Of a DNA stretch of 64,000 nucleotides, positions 9,512 through 17,099 are shown in pieces. The translations under genes were made by a program, and so were the position numbers. This stretch comes from Lachnospiraceae bacterium KGMB03038. Lineage in GTDB: Bacteria; Bacillota; Clostridia; Lachnospirales; Lachnospiraceae. Numbering within the stretch: the stretch's first letter is position 1; every line of letters begins with the position of its first letter. The notes under the pieces were generated by a model that saw only the letters and a program-made list of their open reading frames with translations, searched no databases and was not told where the DNA came from. The stretch is from NCBI GenBank assembly GCA_007361935.1, contig CP041667.1, positions 1,082,501 through 1,146,500 of the forward strand, given 5' to 3'.

Positions 9512-10216
9512 ATGGAACTTATGAACTTACAAGAACTGAATAGTGCGGTAATGTGGATTGGCTGCGGCCTTCCGGTAGTATTTCTGCTGTTTTTAGCGGG
9601 AAGGATGTGGAAAAAGACTTACAAGGCGGGACAGGAGATCGGCCTTGAAGACGCGCAGTTAAAGACAGCGGTAAAAACCAGCGCCATCACAGCCATTGGA
9701 CCGTCCATCGCCTGTCTGGCAGGTATGTTCGCGGTCATGGCGATCATGGGAGGACCGGTAGCCTTCATGCGTCTTTCTTATGTAGGAAACTCGATGTTCG
9801 AGCTGATGGCGGCAGGATTCGGAGCGGCAGCCACAGGCGTACAGGCCGGTGTGGACCCGATGACAAAGGATGCCTTTATGGCAGGGCTTTGCGTTATGGT
9901 GCTGGGTTCTATTCCGTGGGTTATCTTTGGAACTTTTGCTTCTGATAAGATGGATAAGATCCAGACCAAGATTGTGAAGAAAGCCGGTCGGGCGATTCTT
10001 CCGGTCATCTCTACAGGCGCCCTTCTGGGAGCTCTTGGAGCAAACAACGCGACTTATCTGACAGCTTTGGACAAGACTACGATCTCTTGTCTCTTAGGAG
10101 CGGCGATCATGGCGGTCTGCTGTGTTGTCGCGCAGAAGAAGCAGATCAAATGGCTGTCTCAGTGGAACCTGACTATCGCCATTTTCCCGGCAATGATCAT
10201 TACAGCGTTATTATAA
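9512..10216 (+). CDS. DUF5058 family membrane protein (copy 1)
   Basis: 234 residues, largely hydrophobic, with about six predicted membrane segments (residues 12-28, 55-80, 120-143, 160-180, 184-204, 212-232). The soluble loop after the first segment, KAGQEIGLEDAQLKTAVKTS, and the motif MRLSYVGNSMFELMAAGFGA are shared with the protein at 56251-56985 (MRLSFIG...AAGFGA). It has no recognised catalytic motif. It is always followed here by the partner gene with a NTSNMRVPC motif, so the two probably form one complex, inferred to transport the hydrolases' substrate. Confidence 0.85.
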   Translation: MELMNLQELNSAVMWIGCGLPVVFLLFLAGRMWKKTYKAGQEIGLEDAQLKTAVKTSAITAIGPSIACLAGMFAVMAIMGGPVAFMRLSYVGNSMFELMAAGFGAAATGVQAGVDPMTKDAFMAGLCVMVLGSIPWVIFGTFASDKMDKIQTKIVKKAGRAILPVISTGALLGALGANNATYLTALDKTTISCLLGAAIMAVCCVVAQKKQIKWLSQWNLTIAIFPAMIITALL

Positions 10217-10241
10217 AATCAAAGGAAGAGAGGTACCAAGC

Positions 10242-10970
10242 ATGTTAAAACCAGAAGAAGTAAGAGAGGACATTTACCAAAATAAATATCTGAAAAGCGT
10301 ACACAAAAGCAGCAAGATCGGAAACTATATCTGTGTAGTATTCTGCTTTATCCCAATCGTTCTGACCGCGGTGGTATACGGCATCGATATTCCATGGGGC
10401 GCGGTAGTGACCGGATGGATTTCAATCGCAAGCGCCATCGGTGTTGTATGGTTTGTTGAGCCGATCTCCAACTTCCCGATCGTAGGGTCCGCGGGAACCT
10501 ATATCAACGTTGTGGCCGGAAATACTTCCAATATGCGTGTGCCCTGCGCGGTCATGGCTCAGAAGGAAGCGGGCGTAGAACAGGGAACCCCGGAAGGTTC
10601 CATCATTTCTACCCTTGGAATCTGTACATCTGTATTTATCAATATTCCAATCCTGGCGATCGGAGCGATCTTCAGCAGTATTATCATGAATTATCTGCCG
10701 CAGAGTGTGCTGGATGCGTTCAACTATCTGCTTCCAGCTCTCTTTGGAGCTGTATTTGTACAGTTTGCCATGAATAAGCCAAAGATCGTACCGGTAGCCT
10801 TGATCCTGGGTATCTCCTTCTGTCTGATGGTAAACAATGGAGTGTTCAGTATTCTTGGACCAAACCCAAGTTATATCACTTCATTGGTAGGTGTATTTGG
10901 TTCTATCGCGTTCGCTCTGTGGCTGCATAAGAGAGAGCAGGCAAAAAAGGGAGAGCAAAAAGACGCGTAA
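10242..10970 (+). CDS. DUF5058-partner multi-pass membrane protein (copy 1)
   Basis: 242 residues with about six to seven hydrophobic segments and a charged C-terminal tail (HKREQAKKGEQKDA). The conserved block VEPISNFPIVGSAGTYINVVAGNTSNMRVPC (given in pieces: VEPISNFPI, GTYIN, GNTSNMRVPC) is nearly repeated in the protein at 57019-57729. A buried polar block between membrane segments is typical of a substrate or ion path. No family name is certain to me. It is 25 bases after the DUF5058 gene and must be read as its partner. Confidence 0.82.
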   Translation: MLKPEEVREDIYQNKYLKSVHKSSKIGNYICVVFCFIPIVLTAVVYGIDIPWGAVVTGWISIASAIGVVWFVEPISNFPIVGSAGTYINVVAGNTSNMRVPCAVMAQKEAGVEQGTPEGSIISTLGICTSVFINIPILAIGAIFSSIIMNYLPQSVLDAFNYLLPALFGAVFVQFAMNKPKIVPVALILGISFCLMVNNGVFSILGPNPSYITSLVGVFGSIAFALWLHKREQAKKGEQKDA

Positions 10971-10997
10971 AATCCGCGGGAAATAGGAGGATATGCC

Positions 10998-12182
10998 ATG
11001 TTGATCACAGCGAAGAAAATCGTAACAGGCGATGGGAAAACGGTAATAGACGATGGGGCTGTCTGTGTAGATGAGCGCGGTAAAATTCGGAAGGTCGGTT
11101 CTGCCAGCGAATTGAAAAATATGTATCCAGAGGAAGAGGTCAGGGATTATCCGGGGAGCACGCTGCTCCCCGGCCTGATCGACTGCCACGCCCACCTGGG
11201 ACATTTCGCGTGCCGGCCCGCTGTCATGAATGACTATATGATGGCGTATATTACAGAAAAATACGCCAAAGACGCATTTAGCCGAGGAGTGACCGCGCTT
11301 AGGGATATGGGGTCTCCAGAAGGAGTCTGCATGACACTGAAAGCGGCATCCCAAATGGGACTCTTCAAGATCCCCAGAATGGAATATGGCGGATGCGCTC
11401 TGTGTATCACAGGCGGACACGGAAGCGCTTTTGGACTGGGGGAAGGCGTAGAAGAGACAGACGGGATGGATGCGCTCAGAAAAGCCATCCGTACAAGAGT
11501 CAAACATGGAAGTAAATGGATCAAGATCATGACCAGCCATCGCTCAGACGTGTGCGAGTACAGCCAGGAAGAACTGAATCTGGCGGTAGAGGAAAGTCAC
11601 CGGCTTGGAGTAAAGATCATGGTACATTCTGGAACTCAGCCTTCCATAGGGATGTGTATCAAGGCAGGGTTTGACACGATTGAACATGCTACCTTTATGA
11701 CCAGAGAACAGGCCGAGGAAATGGCGGAAAAGGGAATCGCCTGGACGCCTACGATCCTTCCGTACGCGACGATCTACCAGAATATGGAGAAGAAATGCGC
11801 GGGCATGGAAGAAAAACCAAGAGAATACTATTACAGTAAAGCGGCTTCCGATATGTATAAGGACCATTTCAAAGAATACTATGATATAGGGATGTTGGTG
11901 ACGGCGGGAACAGATAATATCACCGCCGATGGAAGAAGCGACCTGTATGTGGCCAAAGAACTGGCTTACATGGTGGAATATGGTCTTACGCCGGTGGAAG
12001 CGATCCAGGTAGGGACCATGAATGGAGCGAAAGTGATGGATATGGAAGACAAAGTCGGCCAGATCAAAGAAGGCCTGTGCGCAGACCTTCTGATCGTAGA
12101 CGGAGATGCGTCTTCGGACATCCAGGCATTGGAAAATGTCAATACGGTATACCTGAATGGAGAGGTTGTATATGGAGGATAA
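10998..12182 (+). CDS. amidohydrolase-superfamily metal-dependent hydrolase (imidazolonepropionase/prolidase-like)
   Basis: 394 residues. An N-terminal beta-sandwich half (LITAKKIVTGDGK) is followed by the HxH metal motif LLPGLIDCHAHLGH (near 56-66), a probable metal-bridging Lys in GSKWIKIM, His ligands in VHSGTQ and IEHATF, and the catalytic Asp in TAGTDN. The C-terminal KVGQIKEGLCADLLIVDGD closes the sandwich. This subtype includes prolidases and enzymes acting on N-blocked amino acids or cyclic amides. It follows the membrane pair, with a GGAGG site, so it probably acts on the imported compound. Confidence 0.88.
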   Translation: MLITAKKIVTGDGKTVIDDGAVCVDERGKIRKVGSASELKNMYPEEEVRDYPGSTLLPGLIDCHAHLGHFACRPAVMNDYMMAYITEKYAKDAFSRGVTALRDMGSPEGVCMTLKAASQMGLFKIPRMEYGGCALCITGGHGSAFGLGEGVEETDGMDALRKAIRTRVKHGSKWIKIMTSHRSDVCEYSQEELNLAVEESHRLGVKIMVHSGTQPSIGMCIKAGFDTIEHATFMTREQAEEMAEKGIAWTPTILPYATIYQNMEKKCAGMEEKPREYYYSKAASDMYKDHFKEYYDIGMLVTAGTDNITADGRSDLYVAKELAYMVEYGLTPVEAIQVGTMNGAKVMDMEDKVGQIKEGLCADLLIVDGDASSDIQALENVNTVYLNGEVVYGG

Positions 12183-12186
12183 GAAT

Positions 12187-12825
12187 ATGACGCCGAAAAA
12201 GAAAGCCTATCGGAAATTGGCGGATACCATGATCCAGAATCTTCGGAAACGGAACATGGAAGGATTCTACTGTGAAGACCGGGAAGCGGCCAGAGAACTG
12301 GCCATGGAGATGATGAAAGAGGGCGGGACCGTTGGGTTTGGCGGTTCTGTTACTCTGGATGAGACGGGAATCTTAAAGGCGGTAGAAGAAAAAGAGGGGC
12401 TGACCCTGATCGACCGGCGCAAAGCCAAGACGCCTGAGGAGACCAGAGAGGTCTTCTTCCAGACCGTGGCATCGGATTATTTTCTGATGAGCACCAACGC
12501 CATCACCATTGACGGGGAGCTGATCAACATTGATGGAAAAGGCAACCGCCTTGCCTGTCTGGTCTATGGGCCAAAGAACGTGATCATTATCGCGGGAATG
12601 AACAAAGTGACCGCCGACACAGACAGCGGGATCAAGAGAGTACAAAACGTATCTTCCCCCGCGAACGCGGCAGTGTTTGACTCAAAGACGCCATGCGGGA
12701 TCACAGGCCATTGCGGCAGCTGCCATTCTCCCCAGACGATGTGCTGTCAGGTGGTCATAACCAGACACTCACGGTTTGACGGCCGGATCAAAGTGATCTT
12801 GGTAGGCGAAGAATTAGGACATTAA
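12187..12825 (+). CDS. LUD-domain protein (LutC/YkgG-like)
   Basis: 212 residues from the chosen start. LUD (formerly DUF162) features include the GGTVGFGGSVTLDETGI strand-loop, the middle STNAITIDGELINIDGKGNR and YGPKNVIIIAGMNK. A cysteine cluster near the C terminus (CGITGHCGSCHSPQTMCC) is notable. LutB/LutA iron-sulfur partners of lactate utilisation are absent, so it is a stand-alone LUD protein whose reaction is unknown. Start 12187 has a GGAGG site 8 bases upstream and follows the previous stop; earlier ATGs at 12157 and 12172 would overlap. Last gene of the operon. Confidence 0.88.
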   Translation: MTPKKKAYRKLADTMIQNLRKRNMEGFYCEDREAARELAMEMMKEGGTVGFGGSVTLDETGILKAVEEKEGLTLIDRRKAKTPEETREVFFQTVASDYFLMSTNAITIDGELINIDGKGNRLACLVYGPKNVIIIAGMNKVTADTDSGIKRVQNVSSPANAAVFDSKTPCGITGHCGSCHSPQTMCCQVVITRHSRFDGRIKVILVGEELGH

Positions 12826-12830
12826 GAAAA

Positions 12831-12884
12831 AAGGGCGCTGACGAAACACCGGATATGGGTGGATCGCCGACGCCCTTATTCTTT
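12831..12884. terminator. terminator between convergent operon and rpoN
   Basis: Stem AAGGGCG (12831-12837) with CGCCCTT (12871-12877), followed rightward by TTATTCTTTT and leftward by TTTTTTC. It overlaps the rpoN stop codon and could end transcription in both directions. The 33-base loop makes it less compact than usual. Confidence 0.65.
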
Positions 12885-13433
12885 TCGGTCTACGCTGCTT
12901 CCAATCCCCAGTTCCTGGCGGTACTTGGTGACGGCCCGCCGGGAGATGGAGATTCCCTGCTCTTCCAGCAGCTTGACTAATTTCTGATCGCTGTAGGGTT
13001 TGGATTTGTTTTCCCCGTCTATGGCTGCCTGGATCCGGTTTTTGATGTCTTCCTGAGACAAGGCACGTTCCTGATCCTGGCCTTCTGTGGGGATCGCGCT
13101 TGCGGTGAACAGATCCCGGCAGGAGATAACGCCCTTGGGATACTGGACATATTTTCCCTTGATGGCTCTGCTGAGAGTGGAAGGGTGGATCCCCAGTTTC
13201 TCTGAAAGGGCGGCCATGGTCATGGGACGGAGAGGCTCCTTGGAGAGAAAGAAGCCGCTTTGACAGCTTAAGATCTGTTCCGCAAGAGAAAAGAGGGTTT
13301 TCCGACGCTGTTCAATGCAGGTGAAGAGAAACTGGACCCGCGAGAGCTTTCCCTCGAAATATTTGCTCAGTTCCGGGTCTTTGGCAGTCTGCATCATTTT
13401 TATATAATAGTCGTTCAGGTGATAGTTTTCCAC
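12876..13433 (-). pseudogene. rpoN: RNA polymerase sigma-54 factor, C-terminal fragment (after in-frame TAG)
   Basis: 185 residues continuing rpoN in the same frame directly after the TAG at 13434-13436. It holds the rest of the core-binding region, the helix-turn-helix (MTMAALSEKLGIHPSTLSRAIKGK) and the RpoN box in the form SRRAVTKYRQ, which contacts the -24 element. All DNA-binding parts are intact. A GTG follows the TAG immediately, so re-initiation could make this piece, but no proper Shine-Dalgarno site precedes it. Without readthrough or re-initiation the factor would be inactive; with either, it would still serve the -24/-12 promoter at 3996. Confidence 0.85.
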
Positions 13434-14192
13434 CTAGTTATCGTTCAGCGAAATCTGCCAGTTCCCTTCAAAATAGGAATAAATAATATCCGGGATGACG
13501 AAATGATCCTGGCCGGATGAAAGCCCGGACAGGGGACGTGGATTCAGCACCCGGATGCGTTCCATGCATTTGCGCACAGAAGCGGTGGAAAGGTTCAAGG
13601 CGCGGGAGATGGAACTGATCCGCCCCAAGGCCATATCTTCCATATGGTTTTGGATCATAGCCTTCATAGGTTCATACTCTTTGGAAGATTCATCAAGCTG
13701 GCTGATAAGGCAGGAAGTAAGATCTGGAGAGAAGATCCCCGCAGGCTCCAGAAGCCGCAGTTCCTCCAGGCATCGGGAGATGGTCTTGGCATCGGCGTTA
13801 GTCTGCTCCTGGATCTCTTCTATAGAAAAGGGGAAATATCCATTTTCATCCAGGCAGTTGGTCAAATATTTTATCAAGGCCCACTCCGCCTTGCTGTAAC
13901 GCTTCATATCCAATTGATTTAAGAGAAACTGCTGGATCGTCTCTTCTTCCGAGCAGGGGATGTCCCCGGGTTTCTGCTGGTCCTGACGGGACAGAGCGGC
14001 GGCGTAGGCCGGGGGCGCATCCGTTTTGGCAGGGTTTGCTACCGTCTCCGTATAATCCAGAAGAGGATTCTCCAGATACTCATCCTGGAGAAACTGATTG
14101 AGTTCCACACAATCGTAAGCCAGTACGTTTAAAGACTGGATCTGAGCGTGAGAAAGGGTCTGTTTTTGCTGTAATTTTAAGTCGATCTGCAT
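13434..14192 (-). pseudogene. rpoN: RNA polymerase sigma-54 factor, N-terminal fragment (ends at in-frame TAG)
   Basis: 252 residues. Region I is glutamine-rich (LKLQQKQTLSHAQIQSLNVLAYD) and binds activators; an acidic linker and the core-binding domain follow (LNQLDMKRYSKAEWALIKYLTNCLDENGYF). The frame stops at TAG within the segment reading LNDN-stop-VENYHLNDYY. Intact homologs have a variable residue at the stop position and nothing missing on either side, so one base substitution explains the break. The two parts total about 438 codons, normal for RpoN. Whether the stop is a real mutation, a sequence error or suppressed cannot be told here. Confidence 0.85.
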
Positions 14193-14324
14193 CCTGTGTC
14201 CATCCTCTCAAAAGTCTCTGCAAAGACTATTATAGCACATGGCCGGAAGGGGCAAAAGCGGTTGTTTTAAGGTCTGATTTATGATAAACTGGAACAATAT
14301 TTTGACCATAAGGATCAGCCAAAA

Positions 14325-14358
14325 CGGGGCGTGGAAAGAACAAGCTTTCCACGCCCCG
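14325..14358 (-). terminator. terminator of the aminotransferase gene
   Basis: A 14-bp perfect stem, CGGGGCGTGGAAAG with its complement, and a 6-base loop. Read leftward it is followed by TTTTGG. It is 36 bases beyond the stop of the leftward aminotransferase gene. Confidence 0.85.
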
Positions 14359-14393
14359 GATTATACTATGGGCCGTATTAATTGCGGTCAGGT

Positions 14394-15680
14394 TTATTTG
14401 CTCTCTAAGATTTTGTCTACACTGACCAGTTTGACGCTTAAGATAAAGATCTCTGTAGCCAGCTTCAGTTCCTCTACTGTTGGGTAGGAAGGAGCAATAC
14501 GGATATTGCTGTCATGCGGATCTTTGCCATAAGGGAAAGTGGCTCCGGCAGGAGTCATGGCAAGTCCCGCTTCTTTAGCTTTGGCTACGATCTTCTTGGC
14601 ACAGCCGTCCATGGAGTCAAAGGAGATGAAGTAACCGCCTCTGGGAGCGATCCAGGAACCGATGCCAAGGCCTCCAATTTCCTTCTCCAAGGTCTCCAGT
14701 ACGATATCGAATTTAGGACGCATGATATCCGCGTGTTTCCTCATGTGTTCTACCATCCCATGGATATCTTTGAAGAACCGGGCATGGCGAAGCTGATTGA
14801 GTTTGTCGTGGCCGATGGTCTGGATCTTCATCTGCTGCCTGATCTCAGCTAAGTTAGCATCGGAAGCGGCGATGGCCGCGATCCCTGAACCGGGGAAGCT
14901 GATCTTGGAAGTAGAAGAATACTTGTAGACCATGTCCGGATGGCCTTCCTTCTTACATTCCATCAGGATTTCCAGAAGATAATCCTGCTTATCCTCATAA
15001 AGATGGTGGATGCCGTAAGCGTTATCCCAGAAGATACGGAAATCTTCCGCCGCGGGATTCAATTTGGCGAACCGATGTACCGTTTCGTCAGAGTAGGTGA
15101 TGCCCTGAGGATTGGAATACTTTGGAACGCACCAGATTCCTTTTACGGAAGGATCCGTGCTGACCAGTTCTTCCACAATATCCATATCCGGGCCTTCCGG
15201 TGTCATAGGAACGGGAACCATCTCAATGCCAAAATATTCAGTAATAGAAAAATGACGGTCATATCCGGGGACCGGACACAGGAATTTTACTTTATCCAGC
15301 TTGCACCAGGGAGTGCTGCCCAGCACACCGTGAGTCATACAGCGGGCAACGGTATCGAACATGACGTTCAGACTGGAATTGCCAAAAATAACGATATTGT
15401 CCTTAGGGACTTCCATCATGTCGGCCAGAAGCTGTTTAGCCTCTTTGATGCCGTCCAGCACGCCGTAGTTGCGGCAGTCTACTCCTTCCTCACAGACAAG
15501 GTCAGAATCGCTGGTGAGCACATCCATCATCCCCATAGACAGATTAAGCTGCTCTGTAGACGGTTTTCCTCTGGACATATCCAGTTTCAGGCCTTTGCTT
15601 TTTTCCTTCTCGAACTGCGCTTCCAGTTTGGATTTCAACGCCAATAATTCTTCTTTTGATAATTCACTGTAGGGTGTCAC
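14394..15680 (-). CDS. aspartate aminotransferase, class I subgroup Ic
   Basis: 428 residues. It resembles the Ic subgroup: the N-terminal YSELSKEELLALKSKLEAQF, LDMSRGKPSTEQLNLS, a PLP-phosphate site in NSSLNVMFD, the Asp/Tyr PLP contacts in IFWDNAYGIHHLYED, the Schiff-base Lys in KYSSTSKISFPGSG, and the substrate-carboxylate Arg in SNIRIAPSYP. The reaction is transfer of amino groups between aspartate or a similar amino acid and 2-oxoglutarate. GTG at 15680 is preferred over ATG 15695 since a GGAGG site is 8 bases before the GTG; the family usually begins near this point. Confidence 0.92.
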   Translation of the reverse strand: MTPYSELSKEELLALKSKLEAQFEKEKSKGLKLDMSRGKPSTEQLNLSMGMMDVLTSDSDLVCEEGVDCRNYGVLDGIKEAKQLLADMMEVPKDNIVIFGNSSLNVMFDTVARCMTHGVLGSTPWCKLDKVKFLCPVPGYDRHFSITEYFGIEMVPVPMTPEGPDMDIVEELVSTDPSVKGIWCVPKYSNPQGITYSDETVHRFAKLNPAAEDFRIFWDNAYGIHHLYEDKQDYLLEILMECKKEGHPDMVYKYSSTSKISFPGSGIAAIAASDANLAEIRQQMKIQTIGHDKLNQLRHARFFKDIHGMVEHMRKHADIMRPKFDIVLETLEKEIGGLGIGSWIAPRGGYFISFDSMDGCAKKIVAKAKEAGLAMTPAGATFPYGKDPHDSNIRIAPSYPTVEELKLATEIFILSVKLVSVDKILESK

Positions 15681-15963
15681 GCTATCATCCTCCATCCATC
15701 ATATTCCTTATTATTTCTGCAAAACACAGGTTTCAAACCCTGAAACCCGGCGTCATTTCAATATTCTATCACAAATTGAAAAATCGTCAATGGATTCTTG
15801 CAAAAAATAATAAAAATATCGTAAAAATATTAAAAACCAAGTTTGATTATGAAATATCAAGCAAAAAATAATTCAAAAATAAAAAAGAGAAGAAGAACAG
15901 AAAGTTAACAGGAGTTTATGGTACAATAAATGTAACGATTTGGAAAGATAAAGGGTATTACTT

Positions 15964-16476
15964 ATGAAGAGAGAAAATGAGGGGGAATCGGGAAAAGTCC
16001 AGACAGATCCGGCGCGCGCGCTGGAGATCTACGGAGATATGGTATACCGGATCGCGCTGCTTCATATGAAAAATAAAAGCGATGCGGAAGATGTATTCCA
16101 GGAAGTGTTCCTGCGGCTTGTCCGGCATAGAGGAAAGATTCTGGGAGAAGCCCATCTGAAACACTGGCTGATCCGGGTCGCGGTCAACTGCTGCAAGAAG
16201 CAGTTCGCAAACGCGTACCGGAAACATACCATCCCCATGGACCGGGAAGACCGGGCAGAACTTTCTTATGAGATGCCGCTGGGAGAAAACAGCGTGTGGG
16301 AAGTCGTATGGACTCTGCCGGAGAATTACAGGGATGTGATCCATCTATTTTATTACGAACAATTTTCGGTAAAAGAGATCGCGGGACTTCTGGAACTTAC
16401 AGAGAGCGCGGTCAAGACCAGGCTGTCCCGCGCAAGGGATATGCTGCGGGAACGGTTAGAAGGAGAGAGGGAATGA
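15964..16476 (+). CDS. ECF-type RNA polymerase sigma factor
   Basis: 170 residues. Region 2 is seen as YGDMVYRIALLHMKNKSDAEDVFQEVFLRL, with the -10-recognising and core-binding helices; region 4 is seen as LPENYRDVIHLFYYEQFSVKEIAGLLELTESAVKTRLSRARDMLRERL. The reading frame overlaps the next gene by an ATGA, so the two are translationally coupled. The next gene encodes a one-span membrane protein, the standard arrangement for sigma/anti-sigma pairs. AAAGGG lies 9 bases before the start. Confidence 0.93.
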   Translation: MKRENEGESGKVQTDPARALEIYGDMVYRIALLHMKNKSDAEDVFQEVFLRLVRHRGKILGEAHLKHWLIRVAVNCCKKQFANAYRKHTIPMDREDRAELSYEMPLGENSVWEVVWTLPENYRDVIHLFYYEQFSVKEIAGLLELTESAVKTRLSRARDMLRERLEGERE

Positions 16477-17042
16477 AAGAAAACCAAAAGGAAAGTTTGT
16501 GGGAATATTCATATCGGCTGGAAACAGAGAATATCCATGTGCCGGAATCGCTAAAGGACAAAACGCTGGAGGCCATGCGGCAGGCCATGGAAGAAGAACC
16601 AAAGCGGCGCAGGAAGAAGAACTGGGCGGCAGCCGGGATCCTGGCGGCGGCAGCCTGCCTGTGTCTGGTGCTTCTGGGAAATTATACAGGATTGCTGGGG
16701 GAAACTGGCGATGAGATCCATGTTGCCAAGGTTGCGGAGCAGGCGGGGCAGTGGGAACTGGAGATGAATCTTGGGCAGGCAGGAAGCAGTGAAGAGGAAG
16801 AAGAGGCGCGGGATGGGATTTCTGTTCAAGAGGTTCCTTCCGCTAAGTTTCTTCCCCAAGGATTGTGGGAGGCGGATACAAGCTACGTGGAAGGCCGGGA
16901 AGTGAAGATCGGCAAAGATCCGGATCAATCCTGCTGGTATGCGGCCTGGAAAAGCGAAGACGTCTATTACTTTGCGGAAGGGGAGGATATGAGCCAGGAA
17001 GAATTTGTGGAAGAATTGAAAAAAATCTGGAAAAGTCTGTAA
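16473..17042 (+). CDS. probable membrane anti-sigma factor
   Basis: 189 residues with an N-terminal cytoplasmic part (about 45 residues), one membrane span (AAAGILAAAACLCLVLLGNY, about 49-68) and an acidic extracytoplasmic domain (EEEEEARDG) ending FVEELKKIWKSL. No zinc-binding anti-sigma motif (HxxxCxxC) is visible. Its start overlaps the sigma factor stop (ATGA). Function is inferred from context and topology. Confidence 0.75.
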   Translation: MKENQKESLWEYSYRLETENIHVPESLKDKTLEAMRQAMEEEPKRRRKKNWAAAGILAAAACLCLVLLGNYTGLLGETGDEIHVAKVAEQAGQWELEMNLGQAGSSEEEEEARDGISVQEVPSAKFLPQGLWEADTSYVEGREVKIGKDPDQSCWYAAWKSEDVYYFAEGEDMSQEEFVEELKKIWKSL

Positions 17043-17099
17043 CCTTTTGATGAAAGGAGGGGTATTGATAGTAGAAGCCCAAGGAGGGAGGATGTGCTG

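Noticed and set aside
13434..13436. TAG in rpoN as a pyrrolysine codon
   Set aside because: No pyrrolysine genes are visible here and RpoN does not use it; mutation, suppression or error are simpler.
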